Of a DNA stretch of 64,000 nucleotides, positions 37,281 to 51,600 are shown in pieces. The stretch lies in assembly GCF_051014445.1 (NCBI RefSeq), contig NW_027488368.1, positions 24,278,001 to 24,342,000 on the forward strand, in the 5' to 3' direction. How positions within the stretch are numbered: position 1 is the stretch's first letter; the number at the start of each line of letters is the position of its first letter. The notes beneath the pieces were generated by a model. It was not told the DNA's origin, did not search any database, and saw nothing but the letters and a program-made list of their open reading frames with translations. Both the position numbers and the translations under genes were made by a program. This DNA is from Colletes latitarsis (Eukaryota; Arthropoda; Insecta; Hymenoptera; Colletidae).

Positions 37281-40200
37281 AACGAGTATGTGAAGTGTGC
37301 GAAAGTATGAGTCTGATGAGGGCAAATCCCAGACCTATCCCAGACCTAACATGCGTTATCCTCTAAAATATTGATCCAAACCAGGTTTAATGGACTGTTT
37401 CAGTGTCGTACCACACTACTACGTGACCCAAACCGGAAAAAGCCCAGGATCTGTTCAACAAGTATGTGAAAAACGCGAAAGTATGAGCCTGATGAGGGCA
37501 AATCCCAGACCTATCCCAGACCTTACTTGCGTTATCCTCTAAAATATTGAACGAAACCAGGTTTAATTGACTGTTTCAGCGTGGTACCACATTACTACGT
37601 GATACAATCCAGAAACAGCCCAGGATCTAGCCATGAAGTATGAGAAATATGCGAAAGTATGAGCCGGATGAGGGCAAATCCTAGACCTAACCCAGACCTA
37701 ACATGCGTTATCCTCTAAAATATTTATCAAGACCAGGTTTAATTGAATGTATCAGTGTGGTACCACATTACTACGTGATCCAAACCAGTAAAAACCCAGG
37801 ATCCGTTCAACAAGTATGTGAAGAATGCGAAAGTATGAGCCTGGTGAGGGCAAATCCTAGACCTAACCCAAACCTAACTTCCGTTATCCTCTAAAATATT
37901 GATCGAAACCAGGTTTAATTGACTGTTTCAGCGTGGTACCACATTAATACGTGATACAATCCAGAAACAGCCCAGGATCTAGCCATCAGGTATGAGAAAT
38001 ATGCGAAAGAATGAGCCTGATGAGAGCAAATCCCAGACCTAGCCCAGACCTAACATGAATTATTCTCTAAAATATTGATCGAAACCAGGTTTAATTGACT
38101 GCCTCAGTGTGGTCCCACATTACTACGTGATCCAAACCAGAAAAAACGCAGGATCTGTTCAACAAGTATGTGAAAAACGCGAAAGTATGAGCCTGATGAG
38201 GGCAAATCCCAGACCTATCCCATACCTAACTTGCGTTATCCTCAAAAATATTGATCGAAACCTGGTTTAATCGACTGTTTCAGTGTGGTACCACATTACT
38301 ACGTGATCCAATCCAGAAATAGCCCAGGATCTAGCCATGAAGTATGAGAAATATGCGAAAGTATGAGCCTGACGAGGGCAAATCCTAGACCTAACCCAGA
38401 CCTAACATGCGTTATCCTCTAAAATATTTATCAAGACCAGGTTTAATTGAATGTTTCAGTGTGGTACCACATTACTACGTGATCCAAACCAGTAAAAACT
38501 CAGGATCCGTTCAACAAGTATGTGAAGAATGCGAAAGTATGAGCCTGGTGAATGCAAATCCTAGACCTAACCCAAACCTAACATCCGTTATCCTCTAAAA
38601 TATTTATCAAGATCAGGTTTAATTGAATGTTCCAGTGTGGTACCACATTACTACGTGAACCAATCCAGAAAAAACCCAGGATCAGTTCAACAAGTATGTG
38701 AAGAATGCGAAAGTATGAGTCTGATGAGTGAAGATCCCAGGGCTAACCTCAGACCTAACAAGCGTTATCCTCTAAAATATTTATCAAGACCAGGTTTAAT
38801 TGAATGTTTCAGTGTGGTGCCACAATACTACGTGATCCAAACCGGATAAAACCCAGGATCTGTTCAACAAGTACGTGAAAAACGCGAAAGTATGAGCCTG
38901 ATGAGGGCAAATCCCAGACCTATCCCAGACCTAACTTGCGTTATCCTCTAAAATATTTATCAAGACCAGGTTTAATTGACTGTTTCAGTGTGGTACCACA
39001 TTACTACGTGATCCAATCCAGAAATAGCCCAGGATCTAGCCATGAAGTATGAGAAATATGCGAAAGTATGAGCCTGATGCGGGCAAATCCTAGACCTAAC
39101 CCAGACCTAACATGCGTTATCCTCTAAAATATTTATCAAGACCAGGTTTAATTGAATGTTTCAGTGTGGTACCACATTACTACGTGATCCAAACCAGTAA
39201 AAACCCAGGATGTGTTCCACAAGTATGTGAAAAACGCGAAAGTATTAGCCTGATGAGGGCAAATCCCAGACCTAACCTAGACCTAACATGCGTTATTCTC
39301 CAAAATATTGATCGAAACCAGGTTTAATTGACTGTTTCAGTGTGGTACCACATTACTACGTGATCCTAACCAGAAAAAACCCAGGATCCGTTCAACAAGT
39401 ATGTGAAGAATGCGAAAATATGAGTCTGATGAGTGAAAATCCCATGCCTAACCTAGACCTAACATGCGTTATCCTCAAAAATATTGATCGAAACCTGGTT
39501 TAATCGACTGTTTCAGTGTGGTACCACATTACTACGTGACCCAAACCAGAAAATAACCCAGGATCTGTTCAACGAGTATGTGAAGTGTGCGAAAGTATGA
39601 GTCTGATGAGGGCAAATCCCAGACCTATCCCAGACCTAACTTGCGTTGTCCTCTAAGATATTGATGGAACCCAGTTTTAATTGACTGTTTCAGTGTTGTA
39701 CTTCATTACTACGTGATGCAATCCAGAAAAAGCCCAGGATCTAGCCATCAAGTATGAGAAATATGCGAAAGAATGAGCCTGATGAGAGCAAATCCCAGAA
39801 CTAACCGAGACCTAACATGAATTATTCTCTAAAATATTGATCGAAACCAGGTTTAATTGACAGTTTCAGTGTGGTACCACATTACTACGTGATCCAATCC
39901 AGAAAATAACCAAGGATCTGTTCAACGAATATGTGAAGTGTGCGAAAGTATGAGTCTGATGAGGGCAAATCCCAGACCTATCCCAGACCTAACATGCGTT
40001 ATCCTGTAAAATATTTATCAAGACCAGGTTTAATTGAATGTTTCAGTGAGGTACCACATTACTACGTGATCCAAACCAGTAAAAACCCAGGATCTGTTCC
40101 ACAAGTATGTGAAACACGCGAAAGTATGAGCCTGATGAGGGCAAATCCTAGACCTAACCCAGACCTAACATGCGTTATCCTCTAAAATATTTATCAAGAC

Positions 40201-41507
40201 CAGGTTTAATAGAATGTTTCAGTGTGGTACCACATTACTACGTGATCCAAACCAGAAAAAACCCAGGATCCGTTCAACAAGTATGTGAAGAATGCAAAAA
40301 TATGAGTCTGATGAGTGAAAATCCCAGGCCTAACCTAGACCTAACATGCGTTATCCTCAAAAATATTGATCGAATCCTGGTTTAATCGACTGTTTCAGTG
40401 TGGTACCACATTACTACGTGAACCAAACCAGAAAAAACCCTCGATCAGGTCAACATGCATGTTAAAACTGCGAAAGTGTGAGCCTGATGAGGGCAAATCC
40501 CAGACCTATCCCAGACCTAACATGCGTTATCCTCAAAAATATTAATCGAAACCAGGTTTAATCGACTGTTTCAGTGTGGTACCACATTACTACGTGATCC
40601 AATCCAGAAATAGCCCAGGATCTAGCCATGAAGTATGAGAAATATGCGAAAGTATGAGCCTGACGAGGGCAAATCCTAGACCTAACCCAGACCTAATATG
40701 CGTTATCCTCTAAAGTATTTATCAAGACCAGGTTTAATTGATTGTTTCAGTGTGGTCCCACATTACTACGTGATCCAAACCAGAAAAAACCCAGGATCCG
40801 TTCAACAAGTATGTGAAGAATGCGAAAGTATGAGTCTGATGACTGAAAATCCCAGGGCTAACCTAGACCTAACATGCGTTATCCTCTAAAATATTTATCA
40901 AGACCAGGTTTAATTGAATGTTTCAGTGTGGTACCACATTACTACGTGATCCAAACCGGATAAAACCCAGGATCTGTTCAACAAGTATGTGAAAAACGCG
41001 AAAGTATGAGCCTGATGAGGGCAAATCCCAGACCTATCCCAGACCTAACTTGCGTTATCCTCTAAAATATTTATCAAGACCAGGTTTAATTGACTGTTTC
41101 AGTGTGGTACCACATTACTACGTGATCCAATCCAGAAATAGCCCAGGATCCAGCCATGAAGTATGAGAAATATGCGAAAGTATGAGCCTGATGGGGGCAA
41201 ATCCTAGACCTAACCCAGACCTAACATGCGTTATCCTCTAAAATATTTATCAAGACCAGGTTTAATTGAATGTTTCAGTGTGGTACCACATTACTACGTG
41301 ATCCAATCCAGAAATAGCCCAGGATCTAGCCATGAAGTATGAGAAATATGCGAAAGTATGAGCCTGACGAGGGCAAATCCTAGACATAACCCAGACCTAA
41401 CATGCGTTATGCTCTAAAATATTTATCAAGACCAGGTTTAATTGAATGTTTCAGTGTGGTACCACCTTACTACGTGATCCAAACCAGTAAAACCCCAGGA
41501 TCTGTTC
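37281..41507. repeat. 4,227-bp family B higher-order repeat, copy 1
   Basis: This unit of 24 monomers (24 x 176 plus 3) recurs at 41,508 and 45,735 with a constant 4,227-bp offset over all landmarks checked. Monomers follow one another in exactly the same order in each copy. Private variants are few, such as gcgaaagtatgagccgg near 37,660 where both later copies have gcgaaagaatgagccgg. The left edge is defined by the joint at 41,495-41,508. Confidence 0.92.
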
Positions 41508-44500
41508 AACGAGTATGTGAAGTGTGCGAAAGTATGAGTCTGATGAGGGCAAATCCCAGACCTATCCCAGACCTAACATGCGTTATCCTCTAAAATATTG
41601 ATCCAAACCAGGTTTAATGGACTGTTTCAGTGTGGTACCACACTACTACGTGACCCAAACCGGAAAAAGCCCAGGATCTGTTCAACAAGTATGTGAAAAA
41701 CGCGAAAGTATGAGCCTGATGAGGGCAAATCCCAGACCTATCCCAGACCTTACTTGCGTTATCCTCTAAAATATTGAACGAAACCAGGTTTAATTGACTG
41801 TTTCAGCGTGGTACCACATTACTACGTGATACAATCCAGAAACAGCCCAGGATCTAGCCATGAAGTATGAGAAATATGCGAAAGAATGAGCCGGATGAGG
41901 GCAAATCCTAGACCTAACCCAGACCTAACATGCGTTATCCTCTAAAATATTTATCAAGACCAGGTTTAATTGAATGTATCAGTGTGGTACCACATTACTA
42001 CGTGATCCAAACCAGTAAAAACCCAGGATCCGTTCAACAAGTATGTGAAGAATGCGAAAGTATGAGCCTGGTGAGGGCAAATCCTAGACCTAACCCAAAC
42101 CTAACTTCCGTTATCCTCTAAAATATTGATCGAAACCAGGTTTAATTGACTGTTTCAGCGTGGTACCACATTAATACGTGATACAATCCAGAAACAGCCC
42201 AGGATCTAGCCATCAGGTATGAGAAATATGCGAAAGAATGAGCCTGATGAGAGCAAATCCCAGACCTAGCCCAGACCTAACATGAATTATTCTCTAAAAT
42301 ATTGATCGAAACCAGGTTTAATTGACTGCCTCAGTGTGGTCCCACATTACTACGTGATCCAAACCAGAAAAAACGCAGGATCTGTTCAACAAGTATGTGA
42401 AAAACGCGAAAGTATGAGCCTGATGAGGGCAAATCCCAGACCTATCCCATACCTAACTTGCGTTATCCTCAAAAATATTGATCGAAACCTGGTTTAATCG
42501 ACTGTTTCAGTGTGGTACCACATTACTACGTGATCCAATCCAGAAATAGCCCAGGATCTAGCCATGAAGTATGAGAAATATGCGAAAGTATGAGCCTGAC
42601 GAGGGCAAATCCTAGACCTAACCCAGACCTAACATGCGTTATCCTCTAAAATATTTATCAAGACCAGGTTTAATTGAATGTTTCAGTGTGGTACCACATT
42701 ACTACGTGATCCAAACCAGTAAAAACTCAGGATCCGTTCAACAAGTATGTGAAGAATGCGAAAGTATGAGCCTGGTGAATGCAAATCCTAGACCTAACCC
42801 AAACCTAACATCCGTTATCCTCTAAAATATTTATCAAGATCAGGTTTAATTGAATGTTCCAGTGTGGTACCACATTACTACGTGAACCAATCCAGAAAAA
42901 ACCCAGGATCAGTTCAACAAGTATGTGAAGAATGCGAAAGTATGAGTCTGATGAGTGAAGATCCCAGGGCTAACCTCAGACCTAACAAGCGTTATCCTCT
43001 AAAATATTTATCAAGACCAGGTTTAATTGAATGTTTCAGTGTGGTGCCACAATACTACGTGATCCAAACCGGATAAAACCCAGGATCTGTTCAACAAGTA
43101 CGTGAAAAACGCGAAAGTATGAGCCTGATGAGGGCAAATCCCAGACCTATCCCAGACCTAACTTGCGTTATCCTCTAAAATATTTATCAAGACCAGGTTT
43201 AATTGACTGTTTCAGTGTGGTACCACATTACTACGTGATCCAATCCAGAAATAGCCCAGGATCTAGCCATGAAGTATGAGAAATATGCGAAAGTATGAGC
43301 CTGATGCGGGCAAATCCTAGACCTAACCCAGACCTAACATGCGTTATCCTCTAAAATATTTATCAAGACCAGGTTTAATTGAATGTTTCAGTGTGGTACC
43401 ACATTACTACGTGATCCAAACCAGTAAAAACCCAGGATGTGTTCCACAAGTATGTGAAAAACGCGAAAGTATTAGCCTGATGAGGGCAAATCCCAGACCT
43501 AACCTAGACCTAACATGCGTTATTCTCCAAAATATTGATCGAAACCAGGTTTAATTGACTGTTTCAGTGTGGTACCACATTACTACGTGATCCTAACCAG
43601 AAAAAACCCAGGATCCGTTCAACAAGTATGTGAAGAATGCGAAAATATGAGTCTGATGAGTGAAAATCCCATGCCTAACCTAGACCTAACATGCGTTATC
43701 CTCAAAAATATTGATCGAAACCTGGTTTAATCGACTGTTTCAGTGTGGTACCACATTACTACGTGACCCAAACCAGAAAATAACCCAGGATCTGTTCAAC
43801 GAGTATGTGAAGTGTGCGAAAGTATGAGTCTGATGAGGGCAAATCCCAGACCTATCCCAGACCTAACTTGCGTTGTCCTCTAAGATATTGATGGAACCCA
43901 GTTTTAATTGACTGTTTCAGTGTTGTACTTCATTACTACGTGATGCAATCCAGAAAAAGCCCAGGATCTAGCCATCAAGTATGAGAAATATGCGAAAGAA
44001 TGAGCCTGATGAGAGCAAATCCCAGAACTAACCGAGACCTAACATGAATTATTCTCTAAAATATTGATCGAAACCAGGTTTAATTGACAGTTTCAGTGTG
44101 GTACCACATTACTACGTGATCCAATCCAGAAAATAACCAAGGATCTGTTCAACGAATATGTGAAGTGTGCGAAAGTATGAGTCTGATGAGGGCAAATCCC
44201 AGACCTATCCCAGACCTAACATGCGTTATCCTGTAAAATATTTATCAAGACCAGGTTTAATTGAATGTTTCAGTGAGGTACCACATTACTACGTGATCCA
44301 AACCAGTAAAAACCCAGGATCTGTTCCACAAGTATGTGAAACACGCGAAAGTATGAGCCTGATGAGGGCAAATCCTAGACCTAACCCAGACCTAACATGC
44401 GTTATCCTCTAAAATATTTATCAAGACCAGGTTTAATAGAATGTTTCAGTGTGGTACCACATTACTACGTGATCCAAACCAGAAAAAACCCAGGATCCGT

Positions 44501-45734
44501 TCAACAAGTATGTGAAGAATGCAAAAATATGAGTCTGATGAGTGAAAATCCCAGGCCTAACCTAGACCTAACATGCGTTATCCTCAAAAATATTGATCGA
44601 ATCCTGGTTTAATCGACTGTTTCAGTGTGGTACCACATTACTACGTGAACCAAACCAGAAAAAACCCTCGATCAGGTCAACATGCATGTTAAAACTGCGA
44701 AAGTGTGAGCCTGATGAGGGCAAATCCCAGACCTATCCCAGACCTAACATGCGTTATCCTCAAAAATATTAATCGAAACCAGGTTTAATCGACTGTTTCA
44801 GTGTGGTACCACATTACTACGTGATCCAATCCAGAAATAGCCCAGGATCTAGCCATGAAGTATGAGAAATATGCGAAAGTATGAGCCTGACGAGGGCAAA
44901 TCCTAGACCTAACCCAGACCTAATATGCGTTATCCTCTAAAGTATTTATCAAGACCAGGTTTAATTGATTGTTTCAGTGTGGTCCCACATTACTACGTGA
45001 TCCAAACCAGAAAAAACCCAGGATCCGTTCAACAAGTATGTGAAGAATGCGAAAGTATGAGTCTGATGACTGAAAATCCCAGGGCTAACCTAGACCTAAC
45101 ATGCGTTATCCTCTAAAATATTTATCAAGACCAGGTTTAATTGAATGTTTCAGTGTGGTACCACATTACTACGTGATCCAAACCGGATAAAACCCAGGAT
45201 CTGTTCAACAAGTATGTGAAAAACGCGAAAGTATGAGCCTGATGAGGGCAAATCCCAGACCTATCCCAGACCTAACTTGCGTTATCCTCTAAAATATTTA
45301 TCAAGACCAGGTTTAATTGACTGTTTCAGTGTGGTACCACATTACTACGTGATCCAATCCAGAAATAGCCCAGGATCCAGCCATGAAGTATGAGAAATAT
45401 GCGAAAGTATGAGCCTGATGGGGGCAAATCCTAGACCTAACCCAGACCTAACATGCGTTATCCTCTAAAATATTTATCAAGACCAGGTTTAATTGAATGT
45501 TTCAGTGTGGTACCACATTACTACGTGATCCAATCCAGAAATAGCCCAGGATCTAGCCATGAAGTATGAGAAATATGCGAAAGTATGAGCCTGACGAGGG
45601 CAAATCCTAGACATAACCCAGACCTAACATGCGTTATGCTCTAAAATATTTATCAAGACCAGGTTTAATTGAATGTTTCAGTGTGGTACCACCTTACTAC
45701 GTGATCCAAACCAGTAAAACCCCAGGATCTGTTC
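41508..45734. repeat. 4,227-bp family B higher-order repeat, copy 2
   Basis: This copy begins inside the chimeric monomer at 41,405-41,580. Its front is the ccaccttactacg type related to 36,121, and its back is the aacgagtatgtgaagtgtgcg type seen from 37,281. Both parents share 13 bases at the switch (ccaggatctgttc). It is full length and very close to copies 1 and 3. Confidence 0.92.
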
Positions 45735-48610
45735 AACGAGTATGTGAAGTGTGCGAAAGTATGAGTCTGATGAGGGCAAATCCCAGACCTATCCCAGACC
45801 TAACATGCGTTATCCTCTAAAATATTGATCCAAACCAGGTTTAATGGACTGTTTCAGTGTGGTACCACACTACTACGTGACCCAAACCGGAAAAAGCCCA
45901 GGATCTGTTCAACAAGTATGTGAAAAACGCGAAAGTATGAGCCTGATGAGGGCAAATCCCAGACCTATCCCAGACCTTACTTGCGTTATCCTCTAAAATA
46001 TTGAACGAAACCAGGTTTAATTGACTGTTTCAGCGTGGTACCACATTACTACGTGATACAATCCAGAAACAGCCCAGGATCTAGCCATGAAGTATGAGAA
46101 ATATGCGAAAGAATGAGCCGGATGAGGGCAAATCCTAGACCTAACCCAGACCTAACATGCGTTATCCTCTAAAATATTTATCAAGACCAGGTTTAATTGA
46201 ATGTATCAGTGTGGTACCACATTACTACGTGATCCAAACCAGTAAAAACCCAGGATCCGTTCAACAAGTATGTGAAGAATGCGAAAGTATGAGCCTGGTG
46301 AGGGCAAATCCTAGACCTAACCCAAACCTAACTTCCGTTATCCTCTAAAATATTGATCGAAACCAGGTTTAATTGACTGTTTCAGCGTGGTACCACATTA
46401 ATACGTGATACAATCCAGAAACAGCCCAGGATCTAGCCATCAGGTATGAGAAATATGCGAAAGAATGAGCCTGATGAGAGCAAATCCCAGACCTAGCCCA
46501 GACCTAACATGAATTATTCTCTAAAATATTGATCGAAACCAGGTTTAATTGACTGCCTCAGTGTGGTCCCACATTACTACGTGATCCAAACCAGAAAAAA
46601 CCCAGGATCTGGTCAACAAGTATGTGAAAAACGCGAAAGTATGAGCCTGATGAGGGCAAATCCCAGACCTATCCCATACCTAACTTGCGTTATCCTCAAA
46701 AATATTGATCGAAACCTGGTTTAATCGACAGTTTCAGTGTGGTACCACATTACTACGTGATCCAATCCAGAAATAGCCCAGGATCTAGCCATGAAGTATG
46801 AGAAATATGCGAAAGTATGAGCCTGACGAGGGCAAATCCTAGACCTAACCCAGACCTAACATGCGTTATCCTCTAAAATATTTATCAAGACCAGGTTTAA
46901 TTGAATGTTTCAGTGTGGTACCACATTACTACGTGATCCAAACCAGTAAAAACTCAGGATCCGTTCAACAAGTATGTGAAGAATGCGAAAGTATGAGCCT
47001 GGTGAATGCAAATCCTAGACCTAACCCAAACCTAACATCCGTTATCCTCTAAAATATTTATCAAGATCAGGTTTAATTGAATGTTCCAGTGTGGTACCAC
47101 ATTACTACGTGAACCAATCCAGAAAAAACCCAGGATCAGTTCAACAAGTATGTGAAGAATGCGAAAGTATGAGTCTGATGAGTGAAGATCCCAGGGCTAA
47201 CCTCAGACCTAACAAGCGTTATCCTCTAAAATATTTATCAAGACCAGGTTTAATTGAATGTTTCAGTGTGGTGCCACAATACTACGTGATCCAAACCGGA
47301 TAAAACCCAGGATCTGTTCAACAAGTACGTGAAAAACGCGAAAGTATGAGCCTGATGAGGGCAAATCCCAGACCTATCCCAGACCTAACTTGCGTTATCC
47401 TCTAAAATATTTATCAAGACCAGGTTTAATTGACTGTTTCAGTGTGGTACCACATTAATACGTGATCCAATCCAGAAATAGCCCAGGATCTAGCCATGAA
47501 GTATGAGAAATATGCGAAAGTATGAGCCTGATGCGGGCAAATCCTAGACCTAACCCAGACCTAACATGCGTTATCCTCTAAAATATTTATCAAGACCAGG
47601 TTTAATTGAATGTTTCAGTGTGGTACCACATTACTACGTGATCCAAACCAGTAAAAACCCAGGATGTGTTCCACAAGTATGTGAAAAACGCGAAAGTATT
47701 AGCCTGATGAGGGCAAATCCCAGACCTAACCTAGACCTAACATGCGTTATTCTCCAAAATATTGATCGAAACCAGGTTTAATTGACTGTTTCAGTGTGGT
47801 ACCACATTACTACGTGATCCTAACCAGAAAAAACCCAGGATCCGTTCAACAAGTATGTGAAGAATGCGAAAATATGAGTCTGATGAGTGAAAATCCCATG
47901 CCTAACCTAGACCTAACATGCGTTATCCTCAAAAATATTGATCGAAACCTGGTTTAATCGACTGTTTCAGTGTGGTACCACATTACTACGTGACCCAAAC
48001 CAGAAAATAACCCAGGATCTGTTCAACGAGTATGTGAAGTGTGCGAAAGTATTAGTCTGATGAGGGCAAATCCCAGACCTATCCCAGACCTAACTTGCGT
48101 TGTCCTCTAAGATATTGTTGGAACCCAGTTTTAATTGACTGTTTCAGTGTTGTACTTCATTACTACGTGATGCAATCCAGAAAAAGCCCAGGATCTAGCC
48201 ATCAAGTATGAGAAATATGCGAAAGAATGAGCCTGATGAGAGCAAATCCCAGAACTAACCGAGACCTAACATGAATTATTCTCTAAAATATTGATCGAAA
48301 CCAGGTTTAATTGACAGTTTCAGTGTGGTACCACATTACTACGTGATCCAATCCAGAAAATAACCAAGGATCTGTTCAACGAATATGTGAAGTGTGCGAA
48401 AGTATGAGTCTGATGAGGGCAAATCCCAGACCTATCCCAGACCTAACATGCGTTATCCTGTAAAATATTTATCAAGACCAGGTTTAATTGAATGTTTCAG
48501 TGAGGTACCACATTACTACGTGATCCAAACCAGTAAAAACCCAGGATCTGTTCCACAAGTATGTGAAACACGCGAAAGTATGAGCCTGATGAGGGCAAAT
48601 CCTAGACCTA
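45735..48610. repeat. 4,227-bp family B higher-order repeat, copy 3 (2,876 bp, truncated)
   Basis: It follows copy 2 at offset 4,227 up to about 48,610, then switches. There gacctagcccag continues as the monomer type that sits about 2.1 kb earlier in the unit, near 42,269 in copy 2. Private changes include cattaatacg near 47,455 and gatattgttgg near 48,115. It shares the gcgaaagaatgagccgg change with copy 2, which suggests that copies 2 and 3 are the most recent pair. Confidence 0.88.
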
Positions 48611-51600
48611 GCCCAGACCTAACATGAATTGTTCTCTAAAAAATTGATCGAAACCAGGTTTAATTGACTGCTTCAGTGTGGTCCCACATTACTACGTGAT
48701 CCAAACCAGAAAAAACCCAGGATCTGTTCAACAAGTATGTGAAAAACGCGAAAGTATGAGCCTGATGAGGGCAAATCCCAGACCTATCCCATACCTAACT
48801 TGCGTTATAATCAAAAATATTGATCGAAACCTGGTTTAATCGACTGTTTCAGTGTGGTACCACATTACTACGTGATCCAATCCAGAAATAGCCCAGGATC
48901 TAGCCATGAAGTATGAGAAATATGCGAAAGTATGAGCCTGACGAGGGCAAATCCTAGACCTAACCCAGACCTAATATGCGTTATCCTCTAAAGTATTTAT
49001 CAAGACCAGGTTTAATTGATTGTTTCAGTGTGGTCCCACATTACTACGTGATCCAAACCAGAAAAAACCCAGGATCCGTTCAACAAGTATGTGAAGAATG
49101 CGAAAGTATGAGTCTGATGACTGAAAATCCCAGGGCTAACCTAGACCTAACATGCGTTATCCTCTAAAATATTGATCCAAACCATGTTTAATGGACTGTT
49201 TCAGTGTTGTACTTCATTATTACGTGATGCAATCCAGAAAAAGCCCAGGATCTAGCCATCAAGTATGAGAAATATGAGAAAGAATGAGCCTGATGAGAGC
49301 AAATCCCAGACCTAACCTAGACCTAACATGAATTGTTCTCTAAAATATTGATGAAAACCAGGTCTACTTGACTGTTTCAGTGTGGTACCACATTACTGCG
49401 TGATCCAATCCAGAAATTGCCCAGGATCCAGCCATGAAGTATGAGAAATATGCGAAAGCATGAGCCTGATGAGGGCAAATCCTAGACCTAACCCAGACCT
49501 AACATGCGTTATCCTCTAAAATATTTATCAAGACCAGGTTTAATTGAATATTTCAGTGTGGTACCACATTACTACGTGATCCAAACCAGTAAAAACTCAG
49601 GATCCGTTCAACAAGTATGTGAAGAATGCGAAAGTATGAGCCTGGTGAATGCAAATCCTAGACCTAACCCAAACCTAACATCCGTTATCCTCTAAAATAT
49701 TTATCAAGATCAGGTTTAATTGAATGTTCCAGTGTGGTACCACATTACTACGTGAACCAATCCAGAAAAAACCCAGGATCAGTTCACCAAGTATGTGAAG
49801 AATGCGAAAGTATGAGTCTGATGAGTGAAGATCCCAGGGCTAACCTAGACCTAACAAGCGTTATCCTCTAAAATATTTATCAAGACCAGGTTTAATTGAA
49901 TGTTTCAGTGTGGTACCACATTACTACGTGATCCAAACCGGATAAAACCCAGGATCTGTTCAACAAGTACGTGAAAAACGCGAAAGTATGAGCCTGATGA
50001 GGGCAAATCCCAGACCTATCCCAGACCTAACTTGCGTTATCCTCTAAAATATTTATCAAGACCAGGTTTAATTGACTGTTTCAGTGTGGTACCACATTAC
50101 TACGTGATCCAATCCAGAAATAGCCCAGGATCCTGCCATGAAGTATGAGAAATATGCGAAAGTATGAGCCTGATGGGGGCAAATCCTAGACCTAACCCAG
50201 ACCTAACATGCGTTATCCTCTAAAATATTTATCAAGACCAGGTTTAATTGTATGTTTCAGTGTGGTACCACATTACTACGTGATCCAAACCAGTAAAAAC
50301 CCAGGATCTGTTCCACAAGTATGTGAAAAACGCGAAAGTATGAGCCTGATGAGGGCAAATCCCAGACCTAACCTAGACCTAACATGCGTTATTCTCTAAA
50401 ATATTGATCGAAACCAGGTTTAGTTGACTGTTTCAGTGTGGTACCACATTACTACGTGATCCTAACCAGAAAAAACCCAGGAACCGTTCAACAAGTATGT
50501 GAAGAATGCGAAAATATGAGCCTGATGAGGGCAAATCCCAGACCTATCCCAGATCTAACATGCGTTATCCTCAAAAATATTAATCGAAACCAGGTTTAAT
50601 CGACTGTTTCAGTGTGGTACCATATTACTACGTGATCCAAACCAGAGAAAACACAGGATCCGTTCAACAAGTATGTGAAGAATGCGAAAGTATGAGTCTG
50701 ATGAGTGAAAATCCCAGACCTAACCTAGACCTAACATGCGTTATCCTCTAAAATATTGATCCAAACCAGGTTTAATGGACTGTTTCAGTGTGGTACCACA
50801 CTACTACGTGATCCAAACCAGAAAAAACCCAGGATCTGTTCAACAAGTATGTGAAAAACGCGAAAGTATGAGCCTGATGAGGGCAAATTCCAGACCTATC
50901 CCAGACCTAACTTGCGTTGTCCTCTAAGATATTGATGGAAACCAGTTTTAATTGACTGTTTCAGTGTTGAACTTCATTACTACGTGATGCAATCCAGAAA
51001 AAGCCCAGGATCTAGCCATCAAGTATGAGAAATATGCGGAAGAAAGAGCCTGATGAGAGCAAATCGCAGACCTAACCTAGACCTAACATGAATTATTCTC
51101 TAAAATATTGATCGAAACCAGGTTTAATTGATTGTTTCAGTGTGGTCCCACATTACTACGTGATCCAAACCAGAAAAAACCAAGGATCCGTTCAACAAGT
51201 ATGTGAAGAATGCGAAAGTATGAGTCTGATGAGTGAAAATCCCAGGCCTAACCTAGACCTAACGTGCGTTATCCTCAAAAATATTGATCAAAACCTGGTT
51301 TAATCGACTTTTTCAATGTGGTACCACATTACTATGTGATCCATACCAGAAAATAACCCAGGATCTGTTCAACGAGTATGTGAAGTGTGCGAAAGTATGA
51401 GTCTGATGAGAGAAAATCCCAGGCCTAACCTAGACCTAACATGCGTTATCCTCAAAAATATTGATCAAAACCTGGTTTAATCGACTGTTTCAGTGTGGTA
51501 CCACATTACTACGTGACCCAAACCAGAAAAAACCCTCGATCAGGTCAACATGCATGTTAAAACTGCGAAAGTATGAGCCTGATGAGGGCAAATCCCAGAC

